64,000 nt of DNA from Paenibacillus amylolyticus (GTDB lineage Bacteria; Bacillota; Bacilli; Paenibacillales; Paenibacillaceae), in contig NZ_RIAS01000004.1 in assembly GCF_003719335.1 (NCBI RefSeq), positions 248,001 through 312,000 of the forward strand, given 5' to 3'. Below are positions 51,097 through 58,498 of this stretch, one piece after another. The translations under genes and the position numbers were made by a program. The number at the start of each line of letters is the position of its first letter. Position 1 is the first letter of the stretch. The notes beneath the pieces are model-generated. The model was not told the DNA's origin, did no database searches, and saw only the letters and a list, made by a program, of their open reading frames with translations.

Positions 51097-52173
51097 ATGA
51101 AGAGCATGGAGAATATAGAGGATGCAGAGAATTTCGAGGACATGAGGAAGATGGATGACACTCGAGACATGCAGAAGATGAATCATATGGAGAATTTAGC
51201 GAATGACATGTTTCCAGAGCGCTGGGTGACACCCGAAGGAATATTAGATGAGCAGCAGGTTATAGCACGGCAGATTCTCTATCGAGGGCTGAATGGCAGG
51301 CATGTGGAACGGTTTACTGTTCAATCCGGCCAGTCTTATATTTTCAAACCGCTGACGAATCCTGCACAGTATGGACGGGAACGCTGGATGTACGAGCATG
51401 TGATGCCGCACTTACCTCCGGTATATCCACAGCTCATCGCGACTTCGGATCAGGCGGAAGCTCCAGAGCAGAGCTGGATGATCTACGAAGACATGGGACA
51501 ACTGGAGCATCATTTGTGCGAATCGACCATGTTGAATGCTACCGCACATATGGCGGCTTGGCATGTTCTGCCTGTTGCAACATGGCAAGAACTGCCGCGA
51601 GTCGGGCATAAGCCGCCCATCCGCGATATGCTGGATGAACTGCAACAGCACCAGTCAGCAACGGATGAACTTCTGCGTCAACTGCATCTGACGTTATCTG
51701 CAGCGGACCGGGACAGACTCACCATGCTGATCCTCACGGCGGAGGACGAGCTGCCGCTTGTACTATGTCATGGCGATTTGCACCCCGGCAACCTAGCCGA
51801 GGTAGAAGGCAGGTTGGTCATTCTGGACTGGGAACATGCTCATCTGAATACGCCTCTCTGGGATGTATACCATCTGCTGGACTTGTCGCATCCGCTCTTT
51901 CCTCGTACGATGACACCGGGGCTGCGGGCACGTGTGATGAAGGTGTATCTGGACAAGCTGGAGAGTCTTGGCGTGCAGGTTGAACGGGATTCTTTTGCAA
52001 AATGGTACGATGCTTATGCGATCATATTCTCGCTCTGGATGATACGTCTGATCGACGGCGATTTACGGAATCCGGACTGTGTGTGGCCGCAGGAGCAACT
52101 GCGCAATCAATGGCACGAAACAGCTGCAACGCTGGAGCAGTGCATGGAACATTTGAACGGGATAAGAGATTAG
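51097..52173 (+). CDS. Aminoglycoside phosphotransferase-family kinase-like protein
   Basis: A 358-residue APH/choline-kinase-fold protein. The catalytic loop LVLCHGDLHPGNLAEV and metal-binding LDWEHAHLNTPLWDVYH are intact (about residues 223-260). In the first lobe, QSYIFKPLTNP holds the likely ATP-lysine. The first 40 residues are a Met/Glu/Asp-rich string of short repeats (MENIEDAENFEDMRK) not usual for the family. Substrate unknown; similar proteins occur near spore and sugar genes in bacilli. Followed closely by a glycosyltransferase in the same direction. Confidence 0.85.
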   Translation: MKSMENIEDAENFEDMRKMDDTRDMQKMNHMENLANDMFPERWVTPEGILDEQQVIARQILYRGLNGRHVERFTVQSGQSYIFKPLTNPAQYGRERWMYEHVMPHLPPVYPQLIATSDQAEAPEQSWMIYEDMGQLEHHLCESTMLNATAHMAAWHVLPVATWQELPRVGHKPPIRDMLDELQQHQSATDELLRQLHLTLSAADRDRLTMLILTAEDELPLVLCHGDLHPGNLAEVEGRLVILDWEHAHLNTPLWDVYHLLDLSHPLFPRTMTPGLRARVMKVYLDKLESLGVQVERDSFAKWYDAYAIIFSLWMIRLIDGDLRNPDCVWPQEQLRNQWHETAATLEQCMEHLNGIRD

Positions 52174-52211
52174 ATGAATGAAGCGAAGAATGGAAAAAAG
52201 GGGTGAAACAT

Positions 52212-53210
52212 TTGCGTAAAGTCGGACTGGTTATGCGTAAGATTCAATTCACGGAGGCTCAGGGGCCGCGGGTGTTCGCGGATCGACTGAAGCAGATCGG
52301 GCTGGAGCTGGGCGTGGACATTGTGTTCATCTCGCCGGAGCGTCATGTGAGCGGATACGACTGGCTGCCGGGGTACGAGCATGAGAAGGGTGACCTGGTG
52401 AATTATGATATCGTGCTGGATCAGATCCATAGCCAAAATATAGAGCATGTGATCTATACGGTATCGGGATTTACGTTTTTAAAGATGTTTTTGCCGAAAA
52501 GTGTACTGTTTCCGCACAGTTTCCCTGACCCGGCACTGACGGGGTATGAGATGATGAAGCCGTTCTATACGATGGTGGATAAAGCGATTGTGCAGACGGA
52601 GTTTTTGAAAAGAGAGCTGGGGCGCAATTTCGGCGTGCATGACGTGAACGTCATTCCGATTGGCTTTAACGAAGAGCTGGCGCACCGCCATTATGACCCG
52701 AGTCAGGTTGTGCATAACCGCGTGCTCTGGATCGGGCGGGATGAGGCGAACCGCCGTCCCGACCTTGTGCTCGAATATGCCCGGCAGAACCCGGACAAGG
52801 AAGTGTACATGGTTTTTGGCGGTGTGCGCTACCAGGAGAGCATGAAGAAATACGATATCCCAAGTAACGTGAAGCTGAAGTTTGCACTCACCCAGGATGA
52901 AATATTTACGCTGATGAACTCAGCCAAGGTGTACTGGAACTGTTCGGCGTTTGATACGTTTGCGATGCCGCTGACAGAAGCGATGGCGATGGGGAAAATG
53001 GTCGTGAAGCCCGAGCATGCCTGCTACGGTCACATCAGATCCACGCATGCCTTTGCCGGCAACGAGGATAACTGGTTTGAACTGGTTAACATGGCGGCGG
53101 CCGCGCCGCGCAGTGTATCGGAGGACAACCGCGAGTATGCATTTGGTGCCTTTTCAAGGACGATTATGAAAGAAGGGTACCGGAACTTTTTTGCAGAATG
53201 GCTGAAGTAA
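52212..53210 (+). CDS. Glycosyltransferase (GT4-like)
   Basis: A protein of about 332 residues with a GT-B fold. The C-terminal half shows VLWIGRDEANRRPDLVLEYA (sugar-nucleotide-binding start), SNVKLKFALTQDEIFTLMNS and the acidic FDTFAMPLTEAMAMGKMVVK motif of GT4 enzymes. The donor and acceptor are unknown. TTG 52212 sits 8 bases after AAGGGG and gives MRKVGLVMRKIQ; the GTG at 52203 overlaps that site. The gene follows the kinase-like gene by 38 bases and is probably co-transcribed. Confidence 0.85.
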   Translation: MRKVGLVMRKIQFTEAQGPRVFADRLKQIGLELGVDIVFISPERHVSGYDWLPGYEHEKGDLVNYDIVLDQIHSQNIEHVIYTVSGFTFLKMFLPKSVLFPHSFPDPALTGYEMMKPFYTMVDKAIVQTEFLKRELGRNFGVHDVNVIPIGFNEELAHRHYDPSQVVHNRVLWIGRDEANRRPDLVLEYARQNPDKEVYMVFGGVRYQESMKKYDIPSNVKLKFALTQDEIFTLMNSAKVYWNCSAFDTFAMPLTEAMAMGKMVVKPEHACYGHIRSTHAFAGNEDNWFELVNMAAAAPRSVSEDNREYAFGAFSRTIMKEGYRNFFAEWLK

Positions 53211-53337
53211 GAGCGCCACGGTATGAATATGTATGGATAAAAAGCGATCATTCTAGTTCATGCTCTATGGAGAGGTTATGCCGTAATACAGCTCTGTAGC
53301 GGTCGGTATGAATATCCAATCATAAGGAGAGGATTTT

Positions 53338-53622
53338 GTGGATATCGTTATTTTGTGGACGCTTGGGATGTGGGTGGTGCAACTGTTGATCGAATGGGTG
53401 ATATATCGGGCGCAGGGGCGCCGAGTGACGTGGGTTCAATCCATTTTGCCGTGTCTGACGTTGCTTGGCGGGGCGGTTATTATTTTGATCAGCATCGATA
53501 TAGGGGGTTGGAACGGTATCGGGTATGCGCTCCTTGGTGCGGCATTAGGTACATCAGGACTGCTGACGCTGGTCACCGTTGCGGTTACGGCTCTGGTGCT
53601 TCGGCGTCGTGGAAGGCGTTAA
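53338..53622 (+). CDS. Small membrane protein, 94 residues
   Basis: Three predicted membrane helices (about 3-20, 33-50, 58-85) and a basic C-terminus ALVLRRRGRR, so both ends are probably placed by the positive-inside rule. GTG start at 53338 after AGGAGAGGA. No family recognised. It stands between the glycosyltransferase and a hypothetical gene. Confidence 0.7.
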   Translation: MDIVILWTLGMWVVQLLIEWVIYRAQGRRVTWVQSILPCLTLLGGAVIILISIDIGGWNGIGYALLGAALGTSGLLTLVTVAVTALVLRRRGRR

Positions 53623-53732
53623 TCCGGGATATACGGGCATGCCGTTTCAGGAGTTTGATGTAGCCAAATGCTGAATGCTGGAAGCCATACGGGTGTAAGT
53701 TACGGTTGCTTTAAAAAAGAAAGGAACATGTG

Positions 53733-54200
53733 ATGAATAGCTTAATCATGGAACATTGGTCTGCCGAACAGCGAGAGATGCCAGGTATGAATTGCATCGC
53801 TTTTGCTGATGGAACGGTCACCATATTAGATATCCGAACATATTTCGACCCTAACAACAATGAGCGTACTCTGTCTGTTTCTCCGCTGTGTGATACGACG
53901 ATAGATAGTATAGTGAAGTACAATCCAGATTGCTGGACGATGGTGGATGCGTGGGCAAGTGTGGATTATCAAGGTGGGGAAGTTATTGGCGGAGACGGGC
54001 AAATGGGGAATGAAGGCTTCATTGCTTGTACCGATGCAGCAGATCGTTTGGTGTGGGGGATTTTTTTCGAGGGCACCAATCCCATCCAAAAATTAAGTGT
54101 TAGCGGTAACTCGTTAATTGCGATCAATGAGCATGACGAACTGCGCGTGGAGATCAATTTGGATCATTTAGTGGATATCAAGATGGCTTATCTGGGGTAG
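53733..54200 (+). CDS. Hypothetical protein, 155 residues
   Basis: A soluble, beta-rich protein with many aromatic and acidic residues (YNPDCWTMVDAWASVDYQGG, RLVWGIFFEGTNPIQKL). I do not recognise a family. The style resembles immunity-type or SMI1-like adaptors, but no toxin gene is near. ATG 53733 lies 7 bases after AAAGGA. Confidence 0.7.
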   Translation: MNSLIMEHWSAEQREMPGMNCIAFADGTVTILDIRTYFDPNNNERTLSVSPLCDTTIDSIVKYNPDCWTMVDAWASVDYQGGEVIGGDGQMGNEGFIACTDAADRLVWGIFFEGTNPIQKLSVSGNSLIAINEHDELRVEINLDHLVDIKMAYLG

Positions 54201-54358
54201 TTTGCCTTTCGGGTATAAGAGCGGTAGGAGATTGGTAGGAGATCAGCACGAGTAGTCGAGGGATGAAAAATGCTAATTCAGATGACTGTTTGAAAACCAT
54301 AGGCGTACCCACAACAATGGCACAGGCATATGGCAGAGGCCCTAGGCGTATGACGTGG

Positions 54359-54388
54359 TTGCAGAGGTGCGGCCGTCTGTGATATATT
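54359..54388 (+). promoter_or_regulatory. Promoter of the ABC-F leader/operon
   Basis: TTGCAG (54359-54364) and TATATT (54383-54388) are 18 bases apart. Transcription would start near 54395, just before the leader ORF's ribosome binding site. Confidence 0.5.
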
Positions 54389-54421
54389 GACATTACTTAT
54401 GACAAAGGGAGGTGAAGACAG

Positions 54422-54583
54422 GTGAATCACGAGATGCTTAACAACCGTATTAGCCAGCTGCCGATTGCTATGGCTGGCATTGTTCACACTTTTTCGAACA
54501 ACGGGAGAAGTCTGTCCAATTTTGAATATACGGAAGTTAACATTTGCGAGAAGATGCCTGCCTTGACCTCATTCGGACTATAA
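54422..54583 (+). CDS. 53-residue leader ORF upstream of the ABC-F gene
   Basis: GTG 54422 lies 9 bases after GGGAGG and opens 53 codons to TAA 54581-54583. The peptide begins MNHEMLNNRISQLPIAMAGI and contains SNNGRSLSNFEY. It has no membrane helix or known domain. A Rho-independent terminator follows 21 bases later and the ABC-F start about 100 bases later. This is the arrangement of leader peptides that sense stalled ribosomes and control antibiotic-resistance ABC-F genes. Confidence 0.6.
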   Translation: MNHEMLNNRISQLPIAMAGIVHTFSNNGRSLSNFEYTEVNICEKMPALTSFGL

Positions 54584-54604
54584 GCATATTTGCTTGAATT
54601 CTGA

Positions 54605-54639
54605 AGGGCCGCGGAGCTAACCTCCTGCGGCTCTTTTTG
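54605..54639 (+). terminator. Transcription attenuator in the ABC-F leader
   Basis: AGGG-CCGC-GGAG (54605-54616) pairs with CTCC-T-GCGG-CTCT (54622-54634) with one bulged base and G-U pair, followed by TTTTT. ACCTCC in this stem (54620-54625) is also complementary to GGAGGT (54408-54413) at the leader ORF's ribosome binding site, which offers a possible anti-terminator. Confidence 0.7.
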
Positions 54640-54681
54640 TGTTGCGGTCAGGCTCTTCCACACCATAGGAGGAACCTTATT

Positions 54682-56811
54682 ATGATGATTATTAGCGCGC
54701 AACAGTTGAAACAATATCACGGAGCACATCTGGTGCTGGATGGCATTACATTTGAAATTATGGAAGGGGACAAGGTTGCCCTGATCGGCCGCAACGGAAG
54801 CGGCAAAACTACCTTGATGCGTTTGATGGCCCGGTTAAGCCAGCCGGATGAAGGACAATTGATGCTAAAAAAAGATACAAGAGTCGGTTACGTTGCCCAA
54901 GTACCGGAAGGGCTGGATGACCATTCTGTACTGGATGTACTGGGCCTTGGATTTCAGGAGTTAATCGCTTGTCGTAACCAGATGAAGGAGATGGAACAAC
55001 AGATGTCCGATCCTTCCTGTGCGGCAGATCCGGAGCAGCTGGATCGTCTGTTGAAACGTTATGCAGCACTACAGGAGCGGTTCGAACGCGAAGGCGGATA
55101 CGAGATGGATTCACGGATTGATCAGGTCGCGGATGGCCTGGATATTGCCAAGACTCATTACGGATGGCGTTTCGGTTCTCTTTCAGGCGGGGAGCAGACG
55201 CGTGTTGTGCTGGCTTCACAGCTGATTGTGAGTCCTGACCTGTTATTACTGGATGAGCCGACAAACCACCTTGATTTGGAGCGAGTGGAGTGGCTGGAAG
55301 GATTTTTGCGAGAGTATTCTGGAACCGTTATTCTTATCTCCCATGACCGCTATTTCCTGGATCGGGTCGTGACAAATACGTTGGAGCTGGAGGATGGCGA
55401 AGCACAGACCGCTGCGGGAGGATACACCGAATATATGAAGGTGAAGGAACAGCGGCTGTTGAAACAGTTCGAGGAGTTCAAAGAGCAACAGAAGGTCATG
55501 AAAAAGATGAAGGAAACGATTCGCCAGCTCGAGGAATGGGGCCGTGTCGGCGGGAATGAAAAGTTTTTCCGGCGTGCAGCCTCCATGCGCAAAGCGCTGG
55601 AGCGGATGGAGCAGGTGAAGCGTCCCGTGCTTGAACGTCGTCATGCGGATTTTGATGTGAATCCGACGGATCGGACAGGTAAACGTGTAGCCGTGCTGGA
55701 AGACGTGGAGAAACGATACGGTGATCGAGATATTTTGCAAGGTGTCTCGGCGTTACTTGAATACGGGGACAAAACGGCCTTGATCGGCCGTAACGGTTCC
55801 GGTAAAACCACGCTGTTCAAGCTGTTGCTGGGTGAAGAACAGCCGGATGCAGGCAAGCTGGAATGGGGCGCGCGCGTTGATGTGGGATATCTGGCTCAGC
55901 AGGAGGAGCCTGAGAATCCAAAGCGGAGTGTGCTGGAGCACTTCCGTCTGGAAGCAGGCGTAGAGGAAGGGGAGGCTCGTGGCATTTTGGCGAGATATCT
56001 ATTCTATGGTGCAGATGTTTTCCGTTCGGTAGGGCAACTGTCCGGAGGGGAATGGACTCGCCTGAGGCTCGCGCTATTGGTACACCGCAAACCCAATGTA
56101 TTACTGCTGGATGAGCCGACCAACCATCTGGATATTGCCTCAAGAGAAGCGCTGGAAGATTCACTTGCTGATTTTGAAGGTACCGTGCTGGCTATCTCCC
56201 ATGACCGATACTTTGTGAATCGTCTGGCTTCCGGTGTCTGGGAACTGGAGGACGGACAGCTGACGGCATACCTCGGAGATTATGAAGCGTACCGGGAGAA
56301 AAAGCTTGATTTACAGGCACGTGCAGCGAAAGAGGTACCATCGGAAACTCGTGCAGGCGCTGGGAACGGATCGGGAAAAAGTAGAAAAGCAACAGGGATG
56401 GATACGGGGATCGACGCGAAGTCGGCGGTGACCGGAGTGAACAAAAGTGCCCGACTGAAAGCAGGGGGCGGCGGACCTGATGCTATATCTGCAAGCGGAG
56501 AGATCATGTTGGAGCAAGCTCATATTGAGCTCGACGCTGGACGGGTGAACAAGAATGTTGGAAACGGGAATGGTGACCGCAGTAGCAGTCAAAGCCGAAG
56601 CAGAAGCCGAAGTGGTAGCAATCGTGGGAATCACGGGTCTGCTCAGCAGCTGGAGCAGGCGATGGCTCGTATGGAGGTTCAAATTCGGGAACTTGATCAG
56701 CAGCTTGAAGCGTTAGCCAATGATTCGGCAGCGCTGGAACAAACCTGGAACGAGCGGGAGCAGTTATCCGCAGCATACGATGAGTTATTGGCTCAATGGG
56801 CTGAGATGTGA
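54682..56811 (+). CDS. ABC-F ribosome-associated ATPase with a long C-terminal linker
   Basis: A protein of about 709 residues with two ABC domains: Walker A GRNGSGKTT twice (about residues 36 and 374), signatures LSGGEQTR and LSGGEWTR, and Walker B LLLLDEPTNHLD and LLLDEPTNHLD. No membrane part. Between the domains is the helical linker that reaches the ribosomal P-site region. After the second domain come about 110 residues rich in Gly, Ser, Lys and Arg, then a C-terminal coiled coil (LEQAMARMEVQIRELDQQLE) as in Uup-type proteins. ATG 54682 follows AGGAGG by 9 bases. A leader ORF and attenuator upstream suggest antibiotic-responsive control. Confidence 0.92.
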   Translation: MMIISAQQLKQYHGAHLVLDGITFEIMEGDKVALIGRNGSGKTTLMRLMARLSQPDEGQLMLKKDTRVGYVAQVPEGLDDHSVLDVLGLGFQELIACRNQMKEMEQQMSDPSCAADPEQLDRLLKRYAALQERFEREGGYEMDSRIDQVADGLDIAKTHYGWRFGSLSGGEQTRVVLASQLIVSPDLLLLDEPTNHLDLERVEWLEGFLREYSGTVILISHDRYFLDRVVTNTLELEDGEAQTAAGGYTEYMKVKEQRLLKQFEEFKEQQKVMKKMKETIRQLEEWGRVGGNEKFFRRAASMRKALERMEQVKRPVLERRHADFDVNPTDRTGKRVAVLEDVEKRYGDRDILQGVSALLEYGDKTALIGRNGSGKTTLFKLLLGEEQPDAGKLEWGARVDVGYLAQQEEPENPKRSVLEHFRLEAGVEEGEARGILARYLFYGADVFRSVGQLSGGEWTRLRLALLVHRKPNVLLLDEPTNHLDIASREALEDSLADFEGTVLAISHDRYFVNRLASGVWELEDGQLTAYLGDYEAYREKKLDLQARAAKEVPSETRAGAGNGSGKSRKATGMDTGIDAKSAVTGVNKSARLKAGGGGPDAISASGEIMLEQAHIELDAGRVNKNVGNGNGDRSSSQSRSRSRSGSNRGNHGSAQQLEQAMARMEVQIRELDQQLEALANDSAALEQTWNEREQLSAAYDELLAQWAEM

Positions 56812-56908
56812 TAGTGGAACCGGATATGGTGCAAGTAAAACATCTAAGACTCGTACCATGGGGTAAATACTAGGCTGATTGTTGAGGTAATAGCTATAAG
56901 TGTATGGA

Positions 56909-56987
56909 ACTGACTAGATTACAAGGAAACTAAATAGAGTACAAAGAAACTGACTAGAGTACAAAGAAACTGACTAGAGTACAAAGG
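56909..56987. repeat. Four tandem 20-bp repeats
   Basis: Copies ACTGACTAGATTACAAGGAA, ACTAAATAGAGTACAAAGAA, ACTGACTAGAGTACAAAGAA, and a final 19-base copy stand head to tail. Divergence rises toward the left. There are no spacers between copies. Confidence 0.9.
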
Positions 56988-56992
56988 ACGTA

Positions 56993-57050
56993 AAGGACTG
57001 TCTCACGGTTGATGCATTTGGTATGCATCGACTGACATGAGGCAGTCCTT
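56993..57050. repeat. Two-tier hairpin
   Basis: AAGGACTG-CTCA (56993-57005) pairs with TGAGGCAGTCCTT (57038-57050), and inside it GATGCAT (57011-57017) pairs with ATGCATC (57023-57029). The last arm is followed by TATC, so it may serve as the terminator of the ABC-F gene or be part of the repeat cluster. Confidence 0.6.
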
Positions 57051-57077
57051 ATCTGTGTGGTTGTGAATCAGAATATT

Positions 57078-57272
57078 CTAACGATCTGAGGAGACGCTAT
57101 TTGGCTGTTTTTTAGTGATTTAAAATTCTAACGATCACCAGGAACGTTATTTACTAAAAATGTGGAGCTTTTAGGCGATTTCACTGGTTTTTCTCCGAAA
57201 TAATGTTTCTCCTGATCGTTAGAATTTGGAAAGGTTGTTTTTCCGCCAAATAAGCTCTGTGGTGATCGTTAG
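57078..57272. repeat. 195-bp palindromic quartet element, copy C
   Basis: Units are forward at 57078-57102 and 57128-57152, and inverted at 57198-57222 and 57248-57272. All keep CTAACGATC; the first has CTATTT. Spacing 50/95/50 matches copies A and B exactly. It shares with copy A a GGTTTTTC stretch in the 45-base centre. Unlike A and B, it lies between two genes of the same direction. Confidence 0.9.
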
Positions 57273-57287
57273 TGCATGAGAGAGGGA

Positions 57288-57362
57288 TAAAATGGGCAGG
57301 CAAGCAGGCAACTACGCGGGTAAGTAGGCAGGAAGTACGCAGGAAGTACGCAGGCTGGAGTA
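57288..57362. repeat. Degenerate GCAGGAAGTAC tandem tract
   Basis: Words GGCAGGCAAGCA, GTAAGTAGGCA and two copies of an 11-base AGGAAGTACGC stand in a row directly after copy C. Confidence 0.7.
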
Positions 57363-57509
57363 CATTTATAAAGAGAATCATAAAAATGTCTGTGTTTCTT
57401 TTTACATGTCTCGGCGAATAGTGTAACTTTTTTCCTCTTCATGCGTTTAATACGTTTGTGTATATTGAATCGGCTCACCTACGAGCTTGCAGATAGGGAG
57501 GGAATCACC

Positions 57510-57989
57510 ATTTATTATTCATTGATGTACCGCAGTTGGTCGGAGGATAAACAGGCAGAAACGGGCGTGCTTGATCAGACCTCGGTGACGCGGGATGAAC
57601 TGTTTATGCGCAAGCTGGTGGATGCTACCCTGATGAAAAACAAATTATGGGCTCATCTGTCCAATGAGTGCCAGGATCGGCGCGAACATGCCATCTACGT
57701 GACTGCGTATGAACAGCAGATGCCGGAAGGGCACGGTGCTGCTATTGCGGATGCAGCGCTGGGCATGTGTAAAATGTCTTCCATGTACAGCCCGGAATAT
57801 ATGCTGTGGAATGGACGTTCCTTTGAGGAGCTGGAGCTTGCGGAATCTTCTGGCTACACGATGGAATTGGCCGAACAGCTGCTGGATCACTACATGGTGC
57901 GGGAAGGCAAGACGTACGAGTTTTTGTACTCCGTGCTCGATGCGGATCGAAAGAAAGTACTGTTTTTCATGAAAGAGGTGGATCTGTAA
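57510..57989 (+). CDS. Unrecognised cytosolic protein, first gene of the GspS-like/DUF350 cluster
   Basis: About 159 residues, soluble, acidic, with two cysteines and Met-rich helices (AEQLLDHYMVREGKTYEFLY). I do not recognise a family. The start is unclear: a good AGGGAGGG site (57495-57502) precedes ATT 57510 by 7 bases, and there is no other start at proper spacing. In-frame TTG 57522 and ATG 57525 follow. The frame itself continues upstream to an ATG at 57441 that has no ribosome binding site. The stop overlaps the next gene by one base, so it belongs to this operon. Confidence 0.7.
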   Translation: MYYSLMYRSWSEDKQAETGVLDQTSVTRDELFMRKLVDATLMKNKLWAHLSNECQDRREHAIYVTAYEQQMPEGHGAAIADAALGMCKMSSMYSPEYMLWNGRSFEELELAESSGYTMELAEQLLDHYMVREGKTYEFLYSVLDADRKKVLFFMKEVDL

Positions 57990-58444
57990 TGAAGGAAGAA
58001 GAGGTGCGAAAACCTTTATCCGGGCAAGTGTCCAGAAACATTGTCGGGGATGAAGTTGCATTCACGTTAGAGTCTAGTTCTGAGACCACAGTGGCATCTA
58101 GCAGCGCATTAGAGTCAAAATCGTCATCCACATTAGACTCTGGAATGGGCTTCAAACCAAGCCCTAAATCAGATGCCAAACCGGGCTCCAAAGCGAAACT
58201 GGTTGCATTCTCGCTGATGCTGGCTGTGCCTGCAGTGCTTGCGGGATGTGGCAGTAACAACGACGAATGTGATCCCGAATATGATACAGGCTGTGAGTAC
58301 GACTCCAGTAGCGGTCATTATTATTACGGCGGATATGGTGGATCGTCTTATCGTGGAAGCAAAGATAGCAGCAGCTCTTATAAAAGCTCAACCAAATCCA
58401 AATCGAGCGGTTTCGGCAGCTTTTTCCGAAGTTCGGGAGGTTAA
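57989..58444 (+). CDS. Small lipoprotein-like protein with Gly/Ser/Tyr-rich tail
   Basis: A 151-residue protein with a hydrophilic Ser-rich N-terminal 70 residues, a hydrophobic segment (LVAFSLMLAVPAVLAGCGSN) with a lipobox-like LAGC, and a tail rich in Tyr, Gly and Ser (HYYYGGYGGSSYRG, KSKSSGFGSFF). The late position of the lipobox (Cys near residue 88) is unusual. The layout recalls YgiB/YjfM-type (DUF1190) partners of glutathionylspermidine-synthase-like enzymes. Overlaps the preceding stop by one base (TAATG). Confidence 0.65.
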   Translation: MKEEEVRKPLSGQVSRNIVGDEVAFTLESSSETTVASSSALESKSSSTLDSGMGFKPSPKSDAKPGSKAKLVAFSLMLAVPAVLAGCGSNNDECDPEYDTGCEYDSSSGHYYYGGYGGSSYRGSKDSSSSYKSSTKSKSSGFGSFFRSSGG

Positions 58445-58498
58445 TGACATCATGAAGCAGGCAATCATTCTCCGCATCATTCGGGGGAGGCTGGCAGG

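Noticed and set aside
56909..57272. CRISPR array at the tandem repeats and 50-base spaced units
   Set aside because: The 20-bp repeats have no spacers; the 25-base units alternate with 25-base gaps but only twice and are then inverted, and no cas genes are present.
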